Source: Bostrychus sinensis
Taxonomy: Eukaryota > Chordata > Actinopteri > Gobiiformes > Eleotridae
Assembly: GCA_020698575.1 (NCBI GenBank)
Contig: CM036245.1
Location: forward strand, 35,083,148 to 35,147,147
Length of the DNA: 64,000 nucleotides
Direction of reading: 5' to 3'
The notes under the pieces were generated by a model that was given only the letters and a program-made list of their open reading frames with translations, was not told where the DNA came from and did not search any database. Shown piece by piece: positions 45,778 through 56,966 of the stretch. Position 1 is the stretch's first letter. Each line of letters opens with the position of its first letter. The position numbers and the translations under genes were made by a program.

Positions 45778-46632
45778 TTCATTCTTTTTTTTTTTTTTTT
45801 CATTTTCTACCGCTTATTCCCGTTAGGGGTCGCGGGTGACTGGAGCCTATCCCAGAAACTTTGGGCCGTAGGCGGGGTTGCCTGGAAAATCCAGACTGAT
45901 ATGTCTCTGTGTTATTCTACAGAGAAATATCAGTCTGGTCACCACGCCGTCAGCAGTGGTTTACTCAAATCCCAACCGTACCGTGCATTTTGATTGGTTT
46001 ATTTAAGTCACGTGTTCTTCGCGAGCAGCGTCACTCATACGCGTCTCCTCGCCGACAACAATCAAGATGCACCGAGGAGCCGAGAGTTTGTTTCATTCAG
46101 CGGTATGGTACGGTAATGTTGAAATAACTCCCTCGTTCCTCCCTCGTGGCTTCACTACTCCGTTTGTTTACTTTCTCACTTTCTTGTCGCTTTGTTAACG
46201 TCACGTCTGCCATTTTCTGATTGGCTAACTCCGCTGTCCGTTAATTCGGGTTTGCTCCGCCCTAGAAATCGAATTGATTCTAAGGCGACCAGACTCATCC
46301 GCTGCTACAGCGGTGAGTCTGGAATTTCCAGGCAATAGGTGGGGTACACCCTGGACAGGGGCCAGCTTGTTGCAGGGCTGACACAGAGACGAACGCAGAC
46401 AGACAACCATTCACTCTCACATTCATTCACTAGGGACAATTCACCTAACACATGCATGTCTTTGGACGGTGGGAGGAAGCCGGAGAACCCGGAGAGAACC
46501 CACGGTAACACAGGGAGGACATGCAGACTCCACCCAGAGAGTTCGTGTGATGGTGTGTTGGTCGGCCCGGGGCTCGAACCCACGACCTCCTTGCTGGGAG
46601 GCGAACGCTAACCGCTCTGCCACCGTGCACCC
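45778..46632 (-). mobile_element. Full-length tRNA-derived SINE, interrupted, with 14-bp TSD
   Basis: The 14 bp CATAGTAAACATTA flanks both sides (45764-45777 and 46633-46646). On the minus strand it begins with a tRNA-like head, GGTGGCAGAGCGGTTAGCG (A box) and GGTCGTGGGTTCGAGCCCC (B box), continues through 'ccaaagacatgcatg' and 'ctgggataggctcca', and ends in an A-run plus GAATGAAT. Removing the 458-bp insert and one copy of its duplication leaves about 388 bp. Confidence 0.9.
45878..46335. mobile_element. Inner DNA element with hairpin ends and 9-bp TSD
   Basis: The left end TTGCCTGGAAAATCCAGACT and the right end AGTCTGGAATTTCCAGGCAA are inverted repeats with one mismatch. TAGGCGGGG (45869-45877) and TAGGTGGGG (46336-46344) flank it, a 9-bp duplication with one change inside the SINE. 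Each end can also fold alone: CCAGACTGATAT...ATATCAGTCTGG on the left and CCAGACTCA...TGAGTCTGG on the right. 458 bp with no open frame of note. The 8-9 bp duplication would fit Mutator- or Merlin-like elements. Confidence 0.82.
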
Positions 46633-47111
46633 CATAGTAAACATTAATGACTCAAAAATGTTTTTACATTATTGGTAAGTTATTACATTATTGGTTTTAT
46701 TACATTTAAAAATGCCCAAATTATTTTGTTATTGGCAGGTAGTACATTATTGGCCATTATTCCATTATTGGTTGATACACATGTTACGCTAATCAACACA
46801 TAAGTAACAAATAGGTCTTTGAATACCAGGCTTTTGAAAAATGTATGTTGATTTGGTGGGATGTGCACTCATTAGGAAAGTGCCAACTTCACCCCAATCT
46901 AAATTTCTTGTTAGTAATCTTTGTTCACACATCTCTCCACAAATAAATTTTCACCTACTGGTTCAGCACGCTAAATTGGCAGCCACAGAAGTAATCTGCA
47001 AATTCTCCATCTTGGAATCTGAACACTTTGAAAGTAAAGCCCTACTTCACATTCAGTAAAGAAAGCAAAATCTGGCACTTATTATTATTTTTATTATTAT
47101 TATGCCCCTGC

Positions 47112-47345
47112 AAGAGACACTAACTTATTCAGATCATCCATAAATCTCCCCTTTGGTCTTCATCTGGGCCTCTGGGCAGATCTAATCTCTAACCTTACAT
47201 ATTTACTACCCCTCCTCTGTACACATACAAACCATCTCAGTCTGGCCTCTGACTTTATCTCCGAAACATCTAACATGTGCTGTACCTCTGATGTTTTCAT
47301 TCCTAATCCTATCCATCCTTGTCGTCTCACCTCCAGCTCTGTCTC
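47112..47345 (-). mobile_element. RTE-type LINE fragment (decayed)
   Basis: 'catccataaatctcccctttggtcttc', 'accatctcagtctggcctctgactttatctccgaaacatc' and 'ttcctaatcctatccatcc' (short pieces) match, as I recall it, the reversed 3' coding part of RTE-like retroposons common in fish. There is no intact frame. Confidence 0.55.
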
Positions 47346-47816
47346 CTGTCCAAGCTTTAGTAACCGTAACTAATCCTATAAAGAAAATGGGTCATTTGTT
47401 CTTCTTTTAGCAAACCACCAAAACATAACATTTACCTTAAATGAACTGCTACTACTACTTACTGCAACAATAGGCCATCAACATCCGAGATTGCAAAGTG
47501 GGTAAAAGGATGGTTGACATGACGGCCATTTTTTTCGTGATCAATTTAAAAGTTTTGCTAAGTAATGTTTTTCCTCCTTCAAAATTCAGTCAGCAGTGCA
47601 TCATAGGGCCTACTATGAAACCATTAAAGTTTTAGAAAGAAGTTGTGTGACTTTTTTTTTTTTTGTATTTTAACGTTAAACTGCAAATTGTCCTGCGATG
47701 TGACTGTGGCATTTTCAAAATAGTCAAATATTTGTACTTTACTAAAACACTTTTAACTGCACCAGAATTCTACAGTAAAAAAATAAATAAGTTTAATCTT
47801 GTAATCAAAAGATCTG

Positions 47817-48120
47817 TTTTTTAAACAGGCAGCTACAACAAAACCTACAGGACCCATTTGTCATTTATAGACTAGCCAGACCTTTGGAGCTAAGTCTGAG
47901 TGTTAAATATCATATTTTAGGATGGGACAGGGATATATTTATTAAGTTAGTGCAACTGACATTTAGATTTCAAATGGCCAAATTGTATGTCAACTAATGT
48001 AGAATTAATAGTTATAGTTGTTGTGTAGTAGTTATACAACTGATTTATATTAGAAATTATTATTTAATATTCTTTGCATTCAACCTCAAGTTGTGCCACA
48101 CTGTAGGACAAAAAAAGGTG
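47817..48120. repeat. Interspersed repeat, copy 1 of 2
   Basis: It shares 'tttttaaacaggcagct', 'catttatagac', 'aactgatttatatt-gaaattattattta' and 'attcttt-cattcaac' in the same order with 58465-58946. Class unknown. Confidence 0.65.
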
Positions 48121-48369
48121 TTAGATCTCCAAACGTTGATCAGCCAACAACAGATGATAATTATTACATCTCATCTGGTTTAATCACTCACTCAGGAGGG
48201 ATATATGGTGCCCACATGCCAGTCACAAACACCTTCTTAAGAGCAAACTTTGTCCAGATGCCTTATTTTTAAACTAATGATCACCTGGACAATGGAGAAC
48301 CTTCAAAGACCCCACTGCAATCCAATACATGCTTTGCACTCTAAGTAGTATACAAAATATTCAACAAAC

Positions 48370-49399
48370 CTGTGTGTGAGTTGATCTGGAAGTGTCTGTC
48401 CGGATGCATGAGGCGGTAGCTGAGGCGTCCGTTGGCTCCACTGTCCCGGTCGGTGGCTGTCACATGACCAAAACCTGTTCCCGCTGGCAGATTCTCCCTC
48501 ACCGTCATGAAGACCCTTTCCTGTATGAACTTCGGCGAGTTGTCGTTCTCATCTGTCACTGATATCCTCACTGTCGCGCTACCGGTCTTCTTCATCTGCC
48601 CATGCCCTGCGCTGGCTAGCACCGGTTAGCAGGTACATATCCTTAACTTCTCTGTCTACTGCACTTTTCACGAACAACCATCCACTATCCGCTATTATTC
48701 CAAACCCGGCTGCGTCTCCATCTGGTCGCAAGTGATAGGACAGCGGGCTGTAGAAACCAGAGCTCGGACTCTCTCGATTTAGCGCCCTAACTTGTAAGAA
48801 GCGTGTGTTAATCGGCGTTCCTTCTTTTAGCTCTACACGATACGTTAGCGTATCAAAAACCGGGCCGTGGTCGTTTTCCGCTTGGACGTGCACCAATAAC
48901 ATAAAGGTAGCAGTAAGTTGGGGTACGCCGTTGTCTTTGGCGACCACTTGAAGATCATAACGAGGCACATTCTCGAAATTGAGAGTCCCAACCAATCGGA
49001 TCTCTCCACTTCCACGATCCATGCTAAAAGTTCTTTGTATTCCAACAGGCGAGGTAAGTTCGAAGGTAAGATGTCCGTTAGCGCCGGAGTCTAGGTCCTC
49101 AGCCAGAACGCGGTATACGACAGTGCCGATCTCGGTGTGTTCTCGTAGGAGTAACGATTCAGAGGAAGACGGTAGGAAAACGGGAGGGTTGTCATTGACG
49201 TCCGAGATGATGATGTGAACTCGGGTTTGGCCGAATGCAGGAGGGTTTCCACTGCGGGCTTGAATCTCTAAGTCTAAAGATGGCTGTGCTTCGTGGTCTA
49301 AAGAGTGGTTGGTCCTCAGAGCTCCACTGTCAGGGTCAATGGTGAAGTAACCGGCGGGGTCCCCAGTGCTGATGGTGTAGGAGACATCTTTAGAGGCAC
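48370..49399 (-). CDS. dchs1: dchs1 exon 4 (three EC boundaries); frameshift at 48622-48625
   Basis: 1030 bp where 1029 would fit phase 1 in and phase 1 out, residues about 220-562. EC boundaries are IIISDVNDNPPVFLPSSSES, VHVQAENDHGPVFDTLTYRV (weak) and ISVTDENDNSPKFIQERVFM. The upstream frame reads REVKDMYLLT and then leaves the family pattern and stops at TAG (48579-48581). The downstream frame enters as VLASAGHGQMKKTGSATVRI. Deleting one base inside CCGG at 48622-48625 gives MYLLTVLASAGHG, the usual EC strand order. The acceptor is tctttgcag and the donor ACAG|gtttgt. A sequencing or assembly error is most likely; a natural allele or damage is possible. Confidence 0.94.
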
Positions 49400-50802
49400 C
49401 TGCAAAGAGAAATTGTAAGTGTAAACCAATGAGCAAGATAACATACTGGAACATTTAGAATTAAGTTGAATTTTATCACTGATTAGAAAGCAAGTTACTT
49501 TAAATCAAGTAATCAATTTTGTGTGCACCATTATTAGGCAAGTAGTATTTTTGATCATTAATTTTAAACCTTGGCCCTAAATATTTAAGGAAGTAAGGTT
49601 AAGATAGGTTCCTGAAGAGAATATCAGTGTGCACAATTAGTGGGCAACTATTAATGTGCAAAATTAATTCTACCAGTAGATGAAAAATGGAAATTCCCCT
49701 CATCTCACTAATAAACAAACAATCAGTGACCAATATAGCCACTCTTCTTTTCAATAACAGTCACTAGCCTTCCATCCATGGAGTGTCAGTTTATTGATAT
49801 GTAGCTTCCTCTAAAATTTCATGAAATAAAAGGTCAAATATGCACTGTTTAATTTCATAAAATTAGATAAGTTACATCAAAAGTGGCTAGAATGTGTTTA
49901 ATTGTCATGAGTATGTTGTTCATTAATCAGCTGTTTCTCTAACGTGATCCTCCTCTCACTTCAGAGCAGGACGATATATAAATCCTACTGGCACTGAGCT
50001 TCAGTAGATTCCTATGAGAGAAAAGCAAGCCATTTTTTTCACTGTGACGAAGCAAGACGGTGATTGGATAAATGCTTCCAGATTGTCCTGCCTATGAAGG
50101 CTTAGCGTCTCTGGGAGTCAATGGAGCAGTGGGCGTGCCATGACGCTGGCTGATTGATGACAATTAGTGAAACTGGCTGAAGCTTTTGACGGACAGTCAG
50201 AGCAGCGTTTGCCAACAAGGGACAGACAGCTTGCAGCAGAGGAGACAGTTGTGTGCTGAGCGAGCCGTCCGGTGTGTAAAGCGGAGTGATTTACCTCATT
50301 TTCACCATTTGTACATGTTTCACTCTAAATAAACAAGGCTAATCACAGCACTGTTGAATTTAAATCTTGTTTAAGTTTGGGTAAATTGTTCATTCATTCA
50401 GTATCAACATTGTAACAGACCAGCAGCCACCAATGGTTCACAATCAACTTTCTGTGCAGCAACAACCACAGCCTCCCAGACACTGTTCAGAGTGGTCTAC
50501 TGTTTTTCCTTACTGCATATCTCCCATTTAAGAAGAGCCTGCAGGTTCTCAAAAGGGTTTGTTGGTTGGGTGAGTCATTATTTTGCATCTTTAATTGAAG
50601 GACTTTAAGTTGGAGTATTTCAATGCATAAAGTTTCATTGTCCCCTTGAAAGATGCAGACTATTTCTTGTACCTCTGCTTGAAGAATGCAGCTTCTAAAA
50701 CCTGGCAGTAGGTTTGGGGGTTGAGTTTGAATCCATCTTCAACCTGAAGAGGTTCACTTAGCTTAACATCTAGCTGGTAGCTTTAATAATACTAGTCCTT
50801 AA

Positions 50803-51212
50803 AGGGGCTATATTACTTTTATTCATATTTTTAAACCAATCTTGGATGCCTGTAGAACAGCACTGCCTGTTTTACAACCTTTAATAACATTATCTGCCTA
50901 AAAGAAACATTTGTAATAAGTACTCTACTGGTGCCATGAAGAGACCAGCAGAGGGCAGCAGAGAGATTAGATGTGATGAAGAATTTTTTTTTTCCGTTAA
51001 ACTTGCCATTTTACAACAAAATAAAAAAGATTTGATTGGTCAGTGCTTCCAAGAGTTGGTAAAGTTTCATGGGAGGGGCGGGGGCTCATGGAACCAAGCA
51101 TTTTGAGGTCTCTGAAAGGCTGTGCCAGAGAATACAGGATTACTCAAACAGGTGTGAATGAAACAAAACACAAATCCTCAGAAAAGTCCATTTTGTATTA
51201 TATATATTCCTT
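50803..51212. mobile_element. TTAA MITE family 1, copy B
   Basis: The left end AGGGGCTATATTAC and the decayed right end TTGTATTATATATATTCCTT are flanked by TTAA (50799-50802 and 51213-51216). The interior matches copy A ('tgtagaacagcac', 'acaacctttaa-aacattatctg', 'aggtctctgaaaggctgtgcc'). Confidence 0.8.
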
Positions 51213-53203
51213 TTAAGTAAATTTCTCCGGTTGACCTCTTCAGACTCAAACCATGCAGTCAAAGTGGGGCTCTTCTCCTTATTTCAACTCATAAAAATCA
51301 ATCTGAGACCAATATTTGAGAGTAAAATATCACACACTCTTGCTTTAAACATATCAAGAGGACAAGAAGCCACAATATAAGCTGTTACCAAGTCATGACC
51401 ATAATTTATTTTTCAATAAAAGTCAAAAATGAATATGTAAACATGGTTGTGGAGTGGAATGGAATTTGTAATGGCTGTGTCTCAGAGTGTGCTGTGTATA
51501 ATGGCACGCTGCCTATTTGTACAAGTGGTGCTATGAGAAGAAAATATCAGAATTTTACTACGATCTGGTGTGACTGATTAATGTACACTCAAATATTTAA
51601 TACTGTCGGCAGGGCTCCAGTATGAGTGTGTGCAGGAAAGAGACAGGAAGTGATTGGATTTCCATTCAATCAGACTTGTAAAGCTCTCAGTGTAAAAAAA
51701 TAGATGGCTTTTTATCTGTTTGTTTCCAGCTATCTTTCTTTCTTTTCAGGTTCTATTAGCTTTTGTCAGCATTCTGGCTTTGGCAAACTCAACTGGATAT
51801 TAATATAATGTGGTCATGTCCAACGTCTAGCTCCAAGGCAAATAAATAAAAATGCTAAGCAGACAGCAATAGAATTTCTATGGAGAAATAAGCATTAGAC
51901 ATGAGACAAAGTATAGTAAATTATGAATAATGAACATGGTTTGGGTAACTGACAACAAATCGACTGCATGTACGTAGGGGTACTTTTATTTTTATTTTAC
52001 TATGTTTTAGAGCAAGTTTGTTCTTTTTACTTGACTACATTTTTGAACTGGTGCCCTCAATGTTAATACAAAATACCTAAATATTGAAGATTCTTAGAAG
52101 CATTAAAATAATAAAGACAAAAGATCTCACTGACAAGTTCAGTCATATTCTATTGCACAAGTTTGTTAATGTCATCAGTAATCAGCACAATTCTTAACTG
52201 TTCAAATTCTTCAAACTTAACACACAAATTAGTTGACAAATCACTGAGATTTTTTTTTTTTTTACAAGTACATTTGAAACTGAGTACTTTAATACTTATG
52301 AGGTGTAACAATACAGGTACTACATTTTTATAGATTTTTTATTCTTACATACATAATTATATTGATACGCATAACTTCATGTTGAATCGTATGGTTTTCT
52401 AGGTAGTGTATATTGACGTATATGGGAAAAAGCAATAATAAATCACTAATAATTATGTACATGTTAAAATAAAGCTGATACGTCTTTTTGAATGTAATAT
52501 TTGTGTTTTTATTACAATAAAATGTTATATCCAACTTTGTATCACTCTGTCAGCTTGACATAATCCACTCTGGCCATGATGCTGGATTTGAGATTAAACT
52601 TTTATGATTTTTGGCTAAAATTTTTTTGCCTCGATTGCATTGATATGAAATATGTATAAATATGAACCGTACTGAATCATATCATTCTAAATTAACCAAT
52701 ATTGTTCCTGAATTTGATTGAAACAATTTTAATCGATACATATCAAGTGATTTGAGCATAGTTTTGAGTTGAACTAAAGTAAATTTGATGAAAATATGGA
52801 GTGGCATCGCAGAAGCAACCACCAGAGCAAGATTTGATGGACACTCGAGAGGAAAGGTCAACTAGTGAGGGCTGGTGAGGTGAATAGAGGAAACTGAGCA
52901 TAGAGAAGCAATTTTTGGTGTTAGTCCACCCTTACCCTGGGTTCTCTCTCCTGGTACTCTGGTATCCTCACACACTTCAAAGACATGCATGTGTAAGGTG
53001 AATAGGTTATTCCAAATTGCATAAATGAATGGGATAGCCCTGCGACTAACTGGCCATTATCCAGGGTGCACCCCACCTAAGACCCCAAACAGAAATAAGT
53101 GGAAGAATTTGAATAATTGATTATCCACAACCACCAGTCATCTTTGTCGTCTTAATTAAAGTTTGCATAGATTTGCAATTTTGAAGTTTGTAATTCCAAA
53201 AGG

Positions 53204-53504
53204 TAGGGCTGCTCGATTATGGAAAAAATAATAATCACAATTAATTTAGACATAATTGAAATCACAATTATTCAAACAATTATTCATTAATTTTTTTTAA
53301 AAACAAAACAATGTAAAATATATATTTTTACACAAAAATAAAAACGTGCAAAATATTAGTAAACCAACTTTGGTCACTTTTGTAAACAAATGGAGTGAAC
53401 TGCTATAGACTGATATGAACATATCAACTATATGTAGTATAGCAATTATTTCAAGTAAGTAGTCTATATTATTTAAATTCCAGTAACGTGCATCATCATC
53501 ATCA

Positions 53505-53535
<31 letters not shown>

Positions 53536-54634
53536 CATTATTATCATTATTATTATTATAAAATTAAATAAAACTTGCTGGTCCACCTTCATAGCATAAA
53601 AACATCAGGTCTAGGGCAGCTGAACATGACTAATGTTTTTAAGGTTTTTTTCCCCCAGGAACACCAGTCTGTTTACATGATCTGGGTTGAGTGATGACCG
53701 CAGACAGGAGTTAGTTTGCCTTTTTATTGTCCTAAACGCAGCTCGTAACTGCATTTGAAGCATGTGTTACCCATCTTTAACTGCATGCATACAAATACAT
53801 ACACACTGTTATCAGCTCTCTCTCATGGAAGCTCACACCACCAGCGCTGTTTGAGCTGGATGAGACAGCGCACCTTTTCAGTGTCCAAGTACGACTCCAG
53901 TGCTCTGAGGCTGGGCAGACTTACCGCTGAGACACCGCTACAACCCTCGGCACACAGTGCGCGTTTAAGCCCACGGCACCGGGCGCCATAAAGGGTTTAC
54001 GGAGGCACAGACCAGTGCACACTCTCTCGCCCCGTTTTCATGTTCTGCCTATAGGGACCACTAACTTTGCTCCGTGGCACCAGCCCGAGACACACCCACA
54101 GCGCTCAGGTGCGCACTGGTAGCTGATAAAGTAGCTGATAAAGTCAGGCGCCACAGGCTAAACCGTAGGTGCACAACTTGTACACTTAGAACCAGAGCCA
54201 AAACGCTAAGTAAACATGAAACTACTGCACTCACCGTGTTATTAGACAACCATCCTCTCCTGTCCAGTAGGGGATAGAAATGGTTTCCACAACCCCAAAG
54301 CACACCTTGCACACAGTGTGTCTGGGCTCAATGTCTTTCTCTTCAAACCCAAAGTGCTCCCAAACAACAGAATTTCTCTTGCCTTTTCTGCTAACCAAGC
54401 CTTTCTCCTTGTTCTCTTTCTGCCATGTTTCTGCTAACAGCTCTCTACATGTAGCCTAGCCTGTAGCTAACAGCACAGGCTTTGAGAGAGGGGCGGAGCG
54501 TGAGCGCGCATTCAAAACACATGTCAAAGTTAGTGTAATTAATCGTTTTTTTTTCTTCCGATTACATCATTTTTGTAATTGTAGGCTGTAATAATCGATA
54601 TTGTAATTGAAATTCGATTAATTGCACAGCCCCA
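53204..54634. mobile_element. hAT-like element, 1431 bp, copy 2, with 8-bp TSD
   Basis: Same ends and body as 31676-33102. CCAAAAGG flanks both sides (53196-53203 and 54635-54642), a different target from copy 1. Only scattered substitutions and the internal microsatellite distinguish the copies, so both insertions look recent relative to the other repeats here. Confidence 0.92.
53491..53560. repeat. (ATC)n/(ATT)n microsatellite inside hAT-like copy 2
   Basis: About six ATC units and then mainly ATT units with scattered ATC. It is the counterpart of 31960-32032. Confidence 0.92.
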
Positions 54635-55503
54635 CCAAAAGGTACACTTTATTGATTTCCATTATTTAATTTGTGGCTTTTCTAGGAAGCATTCACAAGC
54701 TTGTTTACCACTATTTATGATTATAAATTTTGTGCTCTGCACTTATAAATTACTTTGTAATCTTTAAGTGAATGAATTGTACAAAGATGGCTTATGTTAT
54801 TAGAATTTGAAAATACATATAAGGTATTTGGTCTCTTATGGGGAGACACTACAGGCAAAACTTTTTTTTTCTTCAGATTTTGAGGTTTTGAGCCATTTTG
54901 CTCCCTTAACATGTAAGCTTTAATACTGAAATAAAGAAAATGTCAAAATTACACATTAAGGTGTTTAGTTGAATACATTTAGTCACTTGTGTCCATAGAT
55001 TTCTATTGGAAATATTAATATTAAAAGCTGTTTTCTCAAAATGAGTTTTTTTCACACTGTGAATCAGCAATCTCCAATTCAGTAGCTTCTACAAGCACCA
55101 AGTCTTCTACTTGACAATATTTTGAAGGCTTTCACAGACGGATTTGTTGATATGTAATTCCTAGTCTGATCTATTGATAATTTTTCTCAGAAAAACAAGG
55201 TGAAATTGGATTTTTGAGGCTATTGTCAGTATTTTCTCATTTTCTGAAAGAGAAAATCAGATAGCCAAAGTCCTTTTTATGCAACATGTCCAGTAAATGA
55301 AGAATTTTAAACTTGGCTTTTTCCAAAATTCAGACTTTGTTTTTTAAACTGTGAGCACTATTGCAAATTTTTAAGCTTATAATACACCTAATTTTCTTAT
55401 GTCAGTAATCTCCAGGTAAAGTTTCACACTGAGATCTCTTAGTTAAAAAAGATTCCCTATTCACCAGCAGTGTCTCGCCTTAGACAGTATCAGTGGTACG
55501 TAC

Positions 55504-55740
55504 CTGTCTTAGTGCTGGCCTGGACAATGCCCACCGCTGTCCCCCTCAGGACGTCCTCGGACACAGTGAAGTAGTACTGAGCATGCTCGAACACAGGGGG
55601 CGCCACCAGCCCTGCCACTACACTGATGTTGACCCTGGCATTGACCGGGGCCAGCAGACCCCCTCCGTCCTGGGCTGAGATGACCATGGGGATGATGGTG
55701 TTGGCCTTCCCGTAGACGGACCGGGACAGGGAGATGACAC
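55504..55740 (-). CDS. dchs1: dchs1 exon 3 (EC repeat; linker without DxNDN)
   Basis: 237 bp, phase 1 in and out, residues about 141-219. It codes VISLSRSVYGKANTIIPMVI, SAQDGGGLLAPVNARVNISV, the boundary VVAGLVAPPVFEHAQYYFTV and SEDVLRGTAVGIVQASTKTG. The D-x-N-D-N motif is replaced by VAGLVAPP, so this linker should not bind the usual three calcium ions. The acceptor is ttttcccag and the donor ACAG|gtacgt. Confidence 0.93.
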
Positions 55741-56369
55741 CTGGGAAAATAAAGTAAATTAATGTGAGTTCTTACCTTCATCTATAAAGGTCAGTGTGTT
55801 TACATCAACGCTTATGGACAGACCAAGGTAGTGTCTTGCTGCTAGATTATCCTGCTACAACTATATATTTGCACATTTGCCTTCATCCTTACTTTTGAGT
55901 GCAAGTTTAAAAAAAATAAAATAAAAAATACTACTCTTCTAATCAAATGTTTTTATGTCTCTTTTTAATCTGAATTCAAACAGTGCTGGATTCATTTCCT
56001 TGAGCTCCAAGGGTTAGCTCTGTCACATGATTGTATATCACCATTCCAAAGGATGAAAAAAGCTCAAGTTACGACCACGCAAAGGCTGTGTCCGTAGCCT
56101 CCAGCCCTAGTAAACTGCACTGAACAAAAATTTGGAGAAGTGCTCACTAACACAGATTTGGACAGATTTGTGAACAATATTTAAAAGAAAAAGGCCTTTT
56201 GTGTACATAGAAAAAGTCTTAGATCTTTGAGTCCACCTGATGAAAAACGGAAGCAAAAACAAAAGTGTTGCATTGAAATTTTTGTTCAGGGTATATAGTG
56301 GACTCAGTAAACTACGGAAGAGGATTAGGGCCATTGTAAAAAAAAAAAAAATTTTTTTTGAGGGTTAAG

Positions 56370-56966
56370 TTCTGAGATTAAAGTCAGAATTCTGAGAATA
56401 AAGTCAGAATTCTGAGATTAAAGTCAGAAGTAAGGGTGCCTGTAAGGACTGACGTTGTGCAAGAAAAAGAGTACAAAATCCATACAATAAACTATATAAA
56501 TGCATTATTATTGATGAGGTTGTGATGTTGTCTTTGTTTGTTTCAGAAAATACATTTTTTATACGTTCTAGAGCACTTTCTCTTGCGCTGTTGCATCAGC
56601 GACAGTAATGGACGGGTCGTCGCTGTGGCAACAATAAACAGAGCGCAAATTCTTAAGCAGCAAATTAAATGTTTAAGTGCATTCTTGTATGTTTCTGTGG
56701 GTAAAAATGTTTAATTTTTACATACAATATGTAATATTTCATAGCAGAAGCCTTCCTTACAGGCTACCATAGTTTCACTACAAGTGCCTGGAAGGATCAA
56801 ACCTGAGTCATGTTCATTTGTGCAGGGCAGGCGAGAACCACCTGTGCAGACATAGTGTAAGAATTCTGACTTTATTCTCAGAATTCTGACTTTTTTCTCA
56901 GAATTCTGACTTTAATCTCAGAATTTTGACTTTTTTCTCAGAATTCTGACTTTAATCTTAGAATTT
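56370..56966. mobile_element. Element bracketed by inverted 20-bp minisatellites
   Basis: The left array (56370-56429) has three units of TTCTGAGATTAAAGTCAGAA. The right array (56861-56960) has five units of GAATTCTGACTTTATTCTCA, the reverse complement with small changes. The 430-bp centre is not repetitive. Such tandem-repeat termini are known from satellite-like MITEs. Target duplication was not resolved. Confidence 0.65.

Larger units (their letters stand above)
45265..46774. mobile_element. Outer DNA element of a nest, split by a SINE
   Basis: The ends CAACCGATAATGTAATAACT (left) and, reversed, CAACCAATAATGGAATAATG (right) are inverted repeats. CCAATAATGTAATAA-type motifs recur several times in both halves in opposite orientation (left near 45268-45350, right near 46670-46770). 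Without the insertion it would be about 640 bp. No transposase. No target duplication was identified, so the exact ends are tentative. Confidence 0.65.
44549..48369 (-). other. dchs1 intron 4
   Basis: 3821 bp intron holding the three-level transposon nest (45265-46774), an RTE-like LINE remnant (47112-47345) and an interspersed repeat (47817-48120). 44549-45264 and 47345-47816 show nothing definite. Confidence 0.85.
49400..55503 (-). other. dchs1 intron 3, 6.1 kb
   Basis: It contains a TTAA element (50803-51212) and a 1.43 kb hAT-like element (53204-54634). 49500-49680 has 'gtgtgcaccattattaggcaagtag' and 'gtgcacaattagtgggcaac' as inverted or related segments of an unknown old repeat. 51230-53190 and 54650-55500 show no recognisable gene or repeat. 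Confidence 0.85.

Noticed and set aside
46555..46630. Possible tRNA gene on the minus strand
   Set aside because: A and B boxes are present, but the segment is the head of a SINE with an A-tail and 14-bp target duplication, and no cloverleaf acceptor stem can be closed.
56370..56966. CRISPR-like array of regular repeats
   Set aside because: The units are contiguous without spacers, face each other in inverted orientation, and the genome is a vertebrate's.
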